A stretch of DNA of 64,000 nt. Source: Treponema sp. (GTDB lineage: Bacteria; Spirochaetota; Spirochaetia; Treponematales; Treponemataceae). The stretch's first letter is position 1; every line of letters starts with the position of its first letter. Location of the stretch: positions 1-64,000 of the forward strand of contig JAEEIU010000049.1 of NCBI GenBank assembly GCA_016281495.1. Reading direction: 5' to 3'. The notes beneath the pieces were generated by a model. The model did not search any database. It was given only the letters and a program-made list of their open reading frames with translations, and was not told the DNA's origin. Both the position numbers and the translations under genes were made by a program. Positions 1-8,062 of the stretch are shown here, piece after piece.

Positions 1-110
1 ACCCTGGATCATACGGCCAAATCTTTGCATGGGCAATTGATACTACCGGGTATGCCAACTCCAATTCCAAAGAGGCCTTAAAATATGTCCGCCCGGTGCA
101 TAAGTTTTAG
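1..110 (+). CDS. C-terminal end of an unidentified protein (cut by window edge)
   Basis: The third forward frame is open from the window edge to TAG at 108-110 and encodes about 35 residues ending YVRPVHKF. The tail (FAWAIDTTGYAN, then KYVRPVHKF) resembles the ends of DUF1566/FISUMP-type surface proteins, which often finish in a V-R-x-V-x-x-F string. That resemblance is weak and is an inference only. The stop lies 52 bases before the next start, so the two genes could be co-transcribed. Confidence 0.45.
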   Translation, partial: PGSYGQIFAWAIDTTGYANSNSKEALKYVRPVHKF

Positions 111-161
111 GATACTGCAAAAACTGCTGTAGACCGCAATAGTATTTTGAGGAAAGCGAAA

Positions 162-989
162 ATGTATCTTGGAGTTTCATCATCACTATCACACACATCA
201 CCAGAGGATTGGGCCGCGAAGCACAGGGCACTTGGATTAAAGACGGTTGTTTTTCCTATGGACTGTAATGCCGGTGAAGAAAAAATTGACGCATATAAAA
301 AAGCAGCGGATGAAGCAGGGCTCACGATTGCGGAAGTTGGTATCTGGCGGAACACCCTTGCAAAAGATTTGGACGAAAGGAAGCGCATGATTGACTATGC
401 CGTGGGTCAGCTCAAGATGGCGGACAGGATAGGAGCTCGCTGCTGTGTGAATGTCGTGGGAACCCCATACGGACCAAGATGGGATGGAGGCTACAGGCAG
501 AACTTTAGCGATGAGCTTTGGGACATGGCCATAAGGATGATTCAGGAAATCATAGACAGGGCATCTCCATCAAAAACAAAATTCAGTATTGAGTCCATGC
601 CGTGGATGATTCCTTCAAGTCCAGACGAATATCTTTGCATGATTGAAAAAGTAAACAGGCCTGCATTCGGGGCACACCTTGATGTTGTGAACATGATTAC
701 AAGCCCCGACCGGTATTTTTACAACGACCGTTTTCTGGAAGAATGTTTTTCCAAACTCAAGGGAATGATTTGCAGCTGCCACCTCAAGGACATCAACCTA
801 AAGCAGGAATACACCTTCCAGCTTGAGGAATGTGCATGCGGAAAGGGAACACTTGATATAGAACTTTTTGCAAAACTTGCCACGGCGGAAGATCCCCAGA
901 TGCCCATGATAATCGAGCATCTAACAAGCGACGAGGAATATATTGAAAGCGTGGAGTATGTGAAAAAGAGATTGGGGAGTATTATTTAA
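162..989 (+). CDS. Sugar phosphate isomerase/epimerase-like TIM-barrel protein
   Basis: A 275-residue protein of the xylose-isomerase-like TIM-barrel (AP endonuclease 2) superfamily. Members isomerise or epimerise sugars using a divalent metal. Candidate metal ligands in the expected order are Glu144 (SIESMPW), His172/Asp174 (AHLDVV), His207 (CHLKD) and Glu252 (IIEHL). There is no signal peptide, so it should be cytosolic. The frame is open from a TTG at 147, but GAGGAAA at 149-155 is correctly spaced for the ATG at 162, which I chose. The substrate cannot be read from the sequence. No partner sugar gene is adjacent. A palindromic repeat follows the stop directly. Confidence 0.8.
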   Translation: MYLGVSSSLSHTSPEDWAAKHRALGLKTVVFPMDCNAGEEKIDAYKKAADEAGLTIAEVGIWRNTLAKDLDERKRMIDYAVGQLKMADRIGARCCVNVVGTPYGPRWDGGYRQNFSDELWDMAIRMIQEIIDRASPSKTKFSIESMPWMIPSSPDEYLCMIEKVNRPAFGAHLDVVNMITSPDRYFYNDRFLEECFSKLKGMICSCHLKDINLKQEYTFQLEECACGKGTLDIELFAKLATAEDPQMPMIIEHLTSDEEYIESVEYVKKRLGSII

Positions 990-991
990 GA

Positions 992-1167
992 GATTGTCGT
1001 GTCGAGCACGACAATGACATGTCCCTACGGCATGCCATGTGACTCCTTCATGACACGCCCCTCCTGTATGCCATGTAATCTAAACTGTCATTTTCGGACT
1101 TGATCCGAAAATCTGTAATTTTAAAACTTAAGCATCTATAGATTGTCGTGTCAAGCACGACAATGAC
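992..1167. repeat. Three dispersed palindromes of the GTCAT/AATC family
   Basis: Units lie at 992-1018, 1087-1113 and 1141-1167. Each is about 27 bp: a GATT/GTCAT end, a 6-8 bp inverted repeat, and a TCGAG/TCAAG/CTTGA centre. The first and third share the stem GTCGTG/CACGAC and the second has TTTCGG/CCGAAA. Between and after them are degenerate direct repeats of the form catgccatgtgactccttcatgaca. The whole 990-1236 gap is non-coding and lies between convergent genes, where the hairpins could act as terminators. Confidence 0.7.
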
Positions 1168-1236
1168 ATGTCTCTCCTGTATGCCATGTGACTCCTTCAT
1201 GACATATTTCTCCTTCATGGCATGTGATCTAAACTT

Positions 1237-1800
1237 TTATTTTAACATGGCAACAATCCATTCCGGATTCGGGGCTTTCATGGCCTTGTCCATTGCCATC
1301 TGTTCCATGATTCCCTGAACCGATGACCAAAAACATTTTGACATGAGGAGTGCATCTCCCTTGTGGAACACGCCTGTCTTTTGTCCCGCCTTTATGAGTT
1401 TTGCCGTTGACTCCATCGTCTTTACTGAATCGGCTATTTTCCTTGCTTCCTCTGGCATTCCAACCCTTCGCACCTGTCCCATAAGCACGAACATCTTGAA
1501 TACCCAGGGCTCCTTGTCGGCATACAAAAACATCTGCCGTAGAAATTCCGTAAGAAAAACATCGGGAGGCAGGTTCATTGTGTTTTCAGCTGATTTAGGT
1601 CCTTCCAGCCCAAGTTTGACAAGCTCGTTCAAAAGCTCTTCCTTTGATTCAAAATAATGGAACAAAAGGCCTGTGCTCATCGGTACGGCTTGAGCTATGT
1701 CCGTGATCTTTGTCTCATAGTATCCGCAGTCCACAAATAAATTGAGGGCCGTCATCAGGATTGCCTTTCGCTTTTCTTCTTTCTGTTCTTTTCTTGTCAT
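1237..1800 (-). CDS. TetR/AcrR family transcriptional regulator
   Basis: 187 residues. The N-terminal helix-turn-helix (about residues 10-57) has the family pattern AILMTALNLF, TKITDIAQAV, GLLFHYFESKEELL. The remainder is the variable ligand-binding domain. The start ATG overlaps the TGA of the upstream oxidoreductase gene by four bases (ATGA, 1797-1800), so the pair is translationally coupled and transcribed as one unit. AGAGGG precedes the start. It is likely an autorepressor of this two-gene operon, because paired inverted repeats sit on the operon promoter at 3332-3399. The ligand is unknown. Confidence 0.9.
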   Translation of the reverse strand: MTRKEQKEEKRKAILMTALNLFVDCGYYETKITDIAQAVPMSTGLLFHYFESKEELLNELVKLGLEGPKSAENTMNLPPDVFLTEFLRQMFLYADKEPWVFKMFVLMGQVRRVGMPEEARKIADSVKTMESTAKLIKAGQKTGVFHKGDALLMSKCFWSSVQGIMEQMAMDKAMKAPNPEWIVAMLK

Positions 1801-3293
1801 ATATTGATGTCCCTCTTCTGGCTTTTTAAAAGTCTCTGCATTGCAAATTTACCGCTGGCAACTGCAACAGGAAGTCCTCCAGGCGACATTGTCCACTGAC
1901 CTGCAAGATAGAGATTGTCTATGCCCTTTACCCTTCCCTTGAGCCTGAGCTGCTTTGCCTCTGGTGTCGTGATAAAGCTCATGTAACTTCCGTGATAAGC
2001 ATTGCAATATCTTTCGTAAGTAAGTGGAGTCCAGCAATCCAAGAATTCAATTGATTCCTCCAATTCCGGGAAACGTGAGATTATGCGTTTTTGAATTTCC
2101 AGGACCAATTCTTCCTTTACTTTTTTGTATTCATCCTTGGACAAACTTTTCCAATAATCAAAATCGCTGTCCGTCTGAGTGATGCAAGTTTGAATCACCT
2201 GTTTCCCATCATGGACAAACAAAGGATCGTATCCATAATATTTTATGTACATGCGGTCAAAAGTATGATTTCCAATTTTAAGCTCATCGATGTCAACAAA
2301 AACAGTTTCATTTGCCACAAATGATTTGTCAACTGCAAATGCAATCTGGAAGCCACTTGTCACAGGATATTTTCTTGGTGAACTGTAAGCCGCACGAAGT
2401 TCTTTCGGCATGTATTTTTGTGGAAGAAGCTTGTTGAACAGTGGATATGAATCAATTGCAGGAATAACATAATCGGCAGGAACAAACTCACCACCTTCAA
2501 GAGTAATTCCGCTTGCGTGCTTTTTTTCAAGAACGATTTTTTCAACTCCGGTATTATAGAAAATCTGGCCTCCCAGTTCCTTGAATCTTTTCTCCATGCG
2601 CAATGACATTTGAAGCGAGGCTCCCATCGGGACATTTCCGTTCCCAATCACAACAGTTGCATAGGAAACCAGGAACGAATAGGCCGTGTATTCCTTTGGA
2701 AGATAATCGCAAATCATTTTTTGGAGCAACGGAGATTTATATCTTTTGCTGTATTCCTCAAGTGATATCTTTCCAAACTCCTTCATGACCTTTGGCATGT
2801 CCATCATGTTCTTTCCCATTGAAATATAATCCTTTATACCCCACATTTCCATCGGTTTACTGATAGGGAAAAAACATTGCTTTGAGTATTCAACATGCTG
2901 AATGAATTTTCTTATTTCCGCCTCATCTTCCGGTGATGCCTGGATAAGTTCCTCCTCTGTCCTTTTAAGGTCATTCCACAGAGTTACGCTTTTGCCCCTG
3001 TATGTTGAAGTATAAAATGAATCGATTTTTGCATATTCAGTTTCATCGCTCAGGGCACCAACGGTTTTCCACACATCATAAAGTTCGGTTCCTTTCTTTG
3101 TTCCAGTAAGCCAGTGGATGCAGTTGTCAATGTGAAAGCCCTTTCTGTTCCACCCAATGCACTCACCGCCGGGAATGGCATTTTTCTCATAAATGGCCGC
3201 ATCAAATCCTGAGCGCAGAGCATAAATGCCGGCAGACAACCCCGCAATCCCTCCGCCAACAATCACTACCTTCTGCTTTCCTGTGTTTCCCAT
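1797..3293 (-). CDS. FAD/NAD(P)-dependent oxidoreductase, phytoene desaturase-like
   Basis: 498 residues. The N-terminal Rossmann dinucleotide-binding motif is VGGGIAGLSAG followed by IYEKN. The C-terminal FAD motif is NLYLAGQW with GGLPVAVASG. This places it in the amine oxidase/phytoene desaturase (CrtI/carotenoid isomerase-like) superfamily. The substrate is unknown, and no other carotenoid gene is nearby. The frame can be extended to 3308, but GGAGG eight bases before the ATG at 3293 fixes that start. It is the first gene of an operon with the TetR regulator, which presumably responds to the substrate or product. Confidence 0.85.
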   Translation of the reverse strand: MGNTGKQKVVIVGGGIAGLSAGIYALRSGFDAAIYEKNAIPGGECIGWNRKGFHIDNCIHWLTGTKKGTELYDVWKTVGALSDETEYAKIDSFYTSTYRGKSVTLWNDLKRTEEELIQASPEDEAEIRKFIQHVEYSKQCFFPISKPMEMWGIKDYISMGKNMMDMPKVMKEFGKISLEEYSKRYKSPLLQKMICDYLPKEYTAYSFLVSYATVVIGNGNVPMGASLQMSLRMEKRFKELGGQIFYNTGVEKIVLEKKHASGITLEGGEFVPADYVIPAIDSYPLFNKLLPQKYMPKELRAAYSSPRKYPVTSGFQIAFAVDKSFVANETVFVDIDELKIGNHTFDRMYIKYYGYDPLFVHDGKQVIQTCITQTDSDFDYWKSLSKDEYKKVKEELVLEIQKRIISRFPELEESIEFLDCWTPLTYERYCNAYHGSYMSFITTPEAKQLRLKGRVKGIDNLYLAGQWTMSPGGLPVAVASGKFAMQRLLKSQKRDINI

Positions 3294-3331
3294 ACAAATC
3301 CTCCGCATGCATTCAATTTGAATTGTTATTC

Positions 3332-3399
3332 ATTGAATCTATATTCAATATAAATCATCTTTTTGGATTTGTCAAGCATTTGTTGAATTTATATTCAAC
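3332..3399. promoter_or_regulatory. Twin inverted-repeat operators, probably for the TetR regulator
   Basis: Two near-identical inverted repeats, ATTGAAT-CTAT-ATTCAAT (3332-3349) and GTTGAAT-TTAT-ATTCAAC (3382-3399), have centres exactly 50 bp apart. One overlaps the -10 box and the other lies just upstream of the -35 box. A third, shorter palindrome ATTCAATTTGAAT is at 3311-3323. The geometry suits repression by a TetR dimer bound at both sites. The link to the neighbouring TetR gene is inferred. Confidence 0.7.
3347..3375 (-). promoter_or_regulatory. Sigma70-type promoter of the oxidoreductase/tetR operon
   Basis: On the minus strand TTGACA (3375-3370), a 17-base spacer, then TATATT (3352-3347) form a near-consensus promoter reading toward the start at 3293. 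The -10 box runs into the inverted repeat at 3332-3349. Confidence 0.75.
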
Positions 3400-3406
3400 G
3401 AAAAAC

Positions 3407-3433
3407 GTCATTTCGGGCTTGACCAGGAATCCC
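3407..3433. repeat. Degenerate dispersed palindrome
   Basis: A member of the same repeat family (gtcatttcgggcttgacc, then aggaatcc) with a broken right arm, so its stem is imperfect. It lies between the TetR operators and the next gene. Confidence 0.5.
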
Positions 3434-3512
3434 AACTTTTTCCAAACAATCTCCCTCTATAAACTTCTGGCAAAATAAGCTATACTTTTTCCATTAACTT
3501 TAGGGGATTTTT

Positions 3513-4355
3513 ATGATTAAAAACAGATTCGTTTCCTTTGTCGTGATAATCGCGGTTTATGTGCTTGCATTTTTTGGGGGTCTTTTCTGCTATAATTATC
3601 TTTCGTCACTCTGCAAATTTTCATACTTGATTTCACTTCTTCTTGCAGATGTTGCGGCCACGGTGATTGTCTTTATCTTCAGCTTGATTTTTCATAACGC
3701 ATCTGTATATGATCCGTATTGGAGCGTGCAGCCCCCGGTGATTCTTGCCGTTGCATTGTTCAAATGCGGTGGAACACGATTAGGCTATTGCCTTTTTGCT
3801 GCGGTTCTCTTTTGGGCGCTCAGGCTCACGGCAAACTGGGCGTATAATTTCAAGAGTTTTGAGTATCAGGACTGGCGTTATGTCATGCTCAAGGAAAAGT
3901 CAAAAAAGCTATACCCCCTGATTAATTTCGTGGGCATTCATCTTTTTCCGACTATTGTGGTTTTCCTCTGCATCCTGCCGGCTGTCTCTGCCATACATGA
4001 TCAGATTCCGTTTAATCCCCTCGCCCTGATTTTTATCGCATTGAGTTTTGCCTCAGCAATCTTTCAGGGAATCGCGGACATTCAGATGCACAAATTCAGG
4101 AAACTTGGTACCGGTGGATTCATACGCACAGGCCTATGGAAAAGATCACGGCATCCTAATTATGCCTGTGAAATCCTAATGTGGTGGGGAATCGGTCTTG
4201 CCTCAATCTTTGGAATGCCGGAAAGGTGGTGGCTTCTTGCCGGTGCCCTACTGAACACCCTGATGTTCCTTTTCATAAGCATCCCCATGGCGGAAAAACG
4301 CCAGTCCCAAAAACCCGGATTTGAAGAATATAAAAAAAAGACGCGGATGTTATAG
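3513..4355 (+). CDS. DUF1295 / steroid 5-alpha-reductase-like membrane protein
   Basis: 280 residues with about seven hydrophobic segments. Near the C-terminus are GLWKRSRHPNYACEILMWWG and the WW-rich stretch typical of DUF1295, which is related to steroid 5-alpha-reductases and isoprenylcysteine methyltransferases. Distant relatives reduce or methylate lipid substrates; no activity can be assigned here. AGGGGA precedes the start ATG. It is convergent with the GNAT-like gene and their 3' ends overlap by six bases (4350-4355). Confidence 0.8.
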   Translation: MIKNRFVSFVVIIAVYVLAFFGGLFCYNYLSSLCKFSYLISLLLADVAATVIVFIFSLIFHNASVYDPYWSVQPPVILAVALFKCGGTRLGYCLFAAVLFWALRLTANWAYNFKSFEYQDWRYVMLKEKSKKLYPLINFVGIHLFPTIVVFLCILPAVSAIHDQIPFNPLALIFIALSFASAIFQGIADIQMHKFRKLGTGGFIRTGLWKRSRHPNYACEILMWWGIGLASIFGMPERWWLLAGALLNTLMFLFISIPMAEKRQSQKPGFEEYKKKTRML

Positions 4356-4925
4356 TATTTGGTACATAAAAATGCAATCTTCATCATATTTTGGTTTCAC
4401 ATGGGCATGAACGAATCTCTCTTCTTCTTTTTCTAGACGTGTAAAACCTAGTTTTTCATAATATGAAATTAATTTGTCTTCCGGTAATGCATAAATATAT
4501 AGAGCTTTGACTGCAACAAAATTTTGGATATGCTTCACAGTAGGTAAAATAAAACTCCTAAATATTATTTCTCCAATTTGTTTTAACTCTGGATGGCTTG
4601 CCCTATAAAGAGCATTTACAGCAAAATTTGACAGTTCAACTGCTGGAATCGTATCAAAATAACCTTCAAAATCAGGAGTTTCTACAGTAAATAGTCCTGT
4701 CCTTACCGAGAAATAACCAACAATCTCTTTCGTTTTTTTATCTTTTACAAGGTATGTTGAATTCAATTGATTTTCTTCATCAAATACTGCTGTTTGTTTT
4801 AAATATAATTCCAACCCATAACCACTTCGCTCTCTTATCGCAAAGTTATTTATTTGTTCACTATTTTTTTTATCATCAAATAAATGCTCATAAAAGAACA
4901 GCTTATGCTCGATTTCCAAAATCAT
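4350..4925 (-). CDS. GNAT-fold acetyltransferase-like protein
   Basis: 191 residues. Strand-like segments TYLVKD, IVGYFSVR and PAVELSNFAVN are followed by a helix and then YIYALPEDKLISYYEKLGF, which is the usual GNAT C-terminal Y-x-x-x-GF signature. The acetyl-CoA pyrophosphate loop (LKQIGEII) departs from the usual Q/R-x-x-G-x-G/A. The gene overlaps the upstream 64-residue gene by four bases (ATGA). That layout matches GNAT toxin/antitoxin pairs, but the small partner is not an obvious ribbon-helix-helix antitoxin. A housekeeping or drug-modifying acetyltransferase is an alternative. Confidence 0.6.
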   Translation of the reverse strand: MILEIEHKLFFYEHLFDDKKNSEQINNFAIRERSGYGLELYLKQTAVFDEENQLNSTYLVKDKKTKEIVGYFSVRTGLFTVETPDFEGYFDTIPAVELSNFAVNALYRASHPELKQIGEIIFRSFILPTVKHIQNFVAVKALYIYALPEDKLISYYEKLGFTRLEKEEERFVHAHVKPKYDEDCIFMYQIL

Positions 4926-5116
4926 TTACTGAAATCCTCATATTCCTTGCGTTCTTCAAGAGACATTTCTTCAAAACGTTTTTTAACATATTCTTCACAT
5001 TCTTTATCAAGTTCGGTGAAATCAGGTCGAGGAGTATTTATTATTTTCAGCATAATTTTTTTTGCGAGTCCATCGGGCATCAAAGCCATATTCTGCTCAA
5101 AACTTCTGACTCTCAT
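4922..5116 (-). CDS. Small charged protein, partner of the GNAT-like gene
   Basis: 64 residues, very rich in Glu, Lys and Asp in its C-terminal half (EECEEYVKKRFEEMSLEE-like), predicted all-helical with no membrane segment. A strong AAGGAGG lies eight bases before the ATG. The stop overlaps the start of the GNAT-like gene (ATGA, 4922-4925), so the two are translated together. Position and size suggest an antitoxin or a dedicated binding partner. I do not recognise a family. Confidence 0.6.
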   Translation of the reverse strand: MRVRSFEQNMALMPDGLAKKIMLKIINTPRPDFTELDKECEEYVKKRFEEMSLEERKEYEDFSK

Positions 5117-5178
5117 CTAATTACCTCCTTCTTATTTATCATAGCAATTATATCATATTCTTTTACACTAGTATAGAT

Positions 5179-5219
5179 AAAAAAACGCAGCGAAACATCC
5201 AAATGGAAATTCCACTGCG
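5179..5219 (-). terminator. Intrinsic terminator of the Ig-like lipoprotein gene
   Basis: On the minus strand a CGCAG...CTGCG stem with an inner TGGAA-A-TTCCA hairpin is followed by a run of seven T. It lies 30 bases after the lipoprotein stop and before the small-protein/GNAT operon. Confidence 0.7.
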
Positions 5220-5248
5220 CTTTGATTTTCAAAATTGAAAAACAAATG

Positions 5249-7032
5249 TTAAGGTAATCTTCGTGGTCTAAAATATAGATCTGCCGTTTTTCCATGACCA
5301 TTGGAAATCGTTATTTTCTTATTAGCCAGATCTTCTACAATAGTCCAGTTCATATTTTCCTCTGCAATAATCTCTTCATCATCCCTTGGATTCATAGTAA
5401 AGGATGTAAAATCATCATTAAATAACACTCTACCATTAACCCTATTGTGGTTGTCATACCAACTAAAATATCCCTTTTTGTATCCCAAAACTTCACTGTC
5501 TCGTACCTCATAATCTAATGAATAAGATCCATTAGAAGTATTTCTCCAACCATCTTCAGTATCAAAATTTTGTTCATACCAATGCTTTTCTGGTAACCAT
5601 GGGGTTTCGGCAGAAAAAGACATATTGTTTTGCCATTGTTCATTTGAAGCTAGTGTTTCACCATCAGGATTAAATCTTGGATTAAAATCCACAGTATATT
5701 CATATGTCTTTGTTTTGAAATCATAATTGGTATATACCATTATCTCTTTTTTATTCTTTTGGAAGTATTTATCGATAACCTCAGAATCTGTTGCTGACTG
5801 CGAAAGCCCATAGTTTTTTCGCCACTGTTCAATCATCTTTTTTACATAGTTCCGTACTGCCGCCTTTTTAACTTCTTCTGATTGTGATGCCACAGTATCG
5901 TATGTTACTCCTTCTGGGAAACAACCTTCATAATAAAAGTGGCTATAAGCTTGTTCTTCTGTGGCATCTTCAGCTAGGCAGTAATTCTCTATTGTTGGAT
6001 TTGAAACTAAAGTTCTAAGATTATTACAGTATTCTGTGAGGTCCTGTAAATAGTAGTCTTGTAATTCCTCTTTTGTATACCATGTATCATATACGAAATA
6101 CTTTGTCATGGTCACAGTAATAGTTTTAGCTACGGTGTCAGCCGTATAGGAATACATTTCTCCATCCTGTTCGGTTCCATAATGCTCATCTTCCCAATCG
6201 ATTATTATTTTCATAATATTTCCATCAAAGATATAGGAATATCTCTTTGTTCGATTATATTGAGTATTATCGGTATAATAAGTATCTGTTTCTGTAAAGA
6301 TAAACTCCGGAATATGTGTCAGAGTAAACGGTACTGTTGTTTCATAACTTTCCCCATCGTAGCTAAGGGTTGCTTTTAGAGAAAGGGGAATGTCCGCTAT
6401 GTCTCTGATTACGCTCATGGTATTACCAGAAAGAGTAAGGTGACTGTCTGTTGAAACTGTATCCCAACTGACATCAACGTTTTTATCTTCCACTGTTACG
6501 GACGTCTGCAAGTTTACATTCTGCCATCCGTAAGTTGCTCCATCATAAGTAATGGAAAGTTTGGCAGCAGCGGCTTCAAGTATTTCCTGTTTTGAAAGTT
6601 CTGCATTCTCCTGATAAACTGTCATCGCAAAAGATTTTGTTGTTGTCTCACCGTTATACGAAAGGGTCGCCGTTAAATTTACTGTGTCTGATCCATCGCC
6701 ATCTTGATGTATAACTATTGCATTGCAAGAATTGGTGTTTTGACTTATCGTGATAATGGAAGAATTGTCGGATGACCATGTAATTGTTACGTCTTCAAAT
6801 CCACTTATAGAAATTGGCAGGCTGATTGTATCCTGTCCTTGTGTCACTACTGTTTGAATTGTCAGGTCTGATTTTGCATTTTCCAGAGTTTGGGTCTCTG
6901 CACTGGATTGTTGTCCGCCAGATTCACTTGTGGAACCTGATTCTGTTGGTACGTTACTTGGGCAGGCTACAAAAAGAAGTGTTGCCAGTAACACCCCCCC
7001 CACTGTACAAAATTATAGGCTTTTCGTTGCAT
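5249..7032 (-). CDS. Ig-like-domain lipoprotein, out of frame at a G8 tract (probably phase variable)
   Basis: The body of the gene (5249-7003) is intact and encodes 584 residues. It includes two repeats of an atrophied bacterial Ig-like domain (about residues 45-130 and 140-230; core ITWSSDNSSII and VSWDTVSTDSHL, each ending in LSYNGE/LSYDGE-type strands) and a C-terminal region of unknown fold. The ATG with an AAGGAG site at 7039-7044 is at 7032, but it is one base out of frame and stops after about 20 codons. The shift lies in a run of eight G (6994-7001) inside the signal-peptide codons. Nine G would give MQRKAYNFVQWGG joined to VLLATLLFVAC, a perfect lipoprotein signal. The only in-frame start as written is a GTG at 7003 without a ribosome site. 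Either the gene is switched off here or one base is missing. A -10 box TATAAT lies at 7064-7069. Confidence 0.8.
6994..7001 (-). repeat. Homopolymeric G8 tract (candidate phase-variation switch)
   Basis: Eight consecutive G on the coding strand, located between the start codon and the lipobox of the lipoprotein gene. It is the longest G/C homopolymer I noticed in the window. Slippage by +1 restores the full frame. Confidence 0.75.
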
Positions 7033-7132
7033 AAAATCTCCTTGAACAGGGCTCTCCCATTCAATTATAGTCTACCATTGTTCCAAACAAAAAACAAGGA
7101 TTCAACAAAAATTCACAGGCTATAACTCCCCC

Positions 7133-7161
7133 TTGTCAAAAATCGTCTGATTGATTATAGT
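7133..7161 (+). promoter_or_regulatory. Promoter of the HAD phosphatase gene, apparently leaderless
   Basis: TTGTCA (7133-7138), a 17-base spacer, then TATAGT (7156-7161). Only five bases separate the -10 box from the ATG at 7167, so transcription should begin at or next to the start codon. No Shine-Dalgarno sequence is present. Confidence 0.6.
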
Positions 7162-7166
7162 TGATT

Positions 7167-7937
7167 ATGGAAAACATATCTTTAATTCTTTCTGACTTAG
7201 ACGGCACTCTCTTTCATGATGACAAATCAATTTCAGATTACACTAAGCAGGTGATTGCGGCGGCCCAGAAAAAAGGGATTCTTTTTGGCATTTCAACTTC
7301 CAGAGCATTAATCAACGCCTCTCGCTATTTGAACGGACTAACGCCAGATGTCATGATTACAAATGGAGGAGGTTTGGTTTATTGCAAGGAAGAAAAAATC
7401 TATTCCTGTGAGTTTACAAAAGAAGAGGCACGCACGCTCATAGACGCGGCCTTTAAGTTTGGTGGCAAGGATTTTATAATCAGCGTGGACAATGAGAACG
7501 GCCTTTACTGCAACTCAAAAGAAGATTTGGGAGACCGTTACTGGACACCCACGGATTTTTCTGATTTTAACGAGCCTGCCATGAAAATGTGTGTTGAAAC
7601 TTTGGACAAGAAGCTTGTAGAAAAAATAGCATCCAGCATTGGAATAGACAAAATCGATTTCCTCCCCTTCTCCGACATTCCCTGGTACAAGATGAGCAAA
7701 AAGAATGCAACCAAAGAAAAGGCCATCGAAAAACTTTCACAACATCTGAATCTTCCAGTTGAAAATATCGCGGCTTTCGGAGATGACTTTAGCGACATAG
7801 GCATGCTTAAAATCTGCGGCAGGGGAATCGCCATGGAAAATGCAATTGATGAAGTAAAATCCATAGCGGATGGAATCTGTCCTTCCAACGAAGATGATGG
7901 TGTTGCAAGGTGGATGGAAAATCAATTTGAACTCTAA
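7167..7937 (+). CDS. HAD-superfamily Cof-type phosphatase
   Basis: 256 residues. Motif I is SDLDGTLFHDD with Asp10 as nucleophile and Asp12 as acid/base. Motif II threonine or serine lies near GISTSRA. Motif IV is GDDFSDIGML near residue 205. The length and the C2-type cap place it in the Cof/YidA group, which dephosphorylates sugar phosphates or other small phosphate esters in the cytosol. The ATG at 7167 is preferred over an in-frame TTG at 7161 because the latter lies inside the predicted -10 box. The substrate is unknown. Confidence 0.85.
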   Translation: MENISLILSDLDGTLFHDDKSISDYTKQVIAAAQKKGILFGISTSRALINASRYLNGLTPDVMITNGGGLVYCKEEKIYSCEFTKEEARTLIDAAFKFGGKDFIISVDNENGLYCNSKEDLGDRYWTPTDFSDFNEPAMKMCVETLDKKLVEKIASSIGIDKIDFLPFSDIPWYKMSKKNATKEKAIEKLSQHLNLPVENIAAFGDDFSDIGMLKICGRGIAMENAIDEVKSIADGICPSNEDDGVARWMENQFEL

Positions 7938-8062
7938 CTTGAAAAATCCCCCTTTACCTTCCTCCCCCACCCTCTTGAATCATTTGCAATTCTCAATTAT
8001 CCTTGAGGAAAGAAAACTGTTTTAATGCCACGAGCAATACATTCAGTTTTAAGGAAGGGAAA

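Noticed and set aside
5113-5301. 62-codon minus frame between the lipoprotein and the small-protein gene
   Set aside because: It overlaps the lipoprotein 3' end and its terminator and has no ribosome site.
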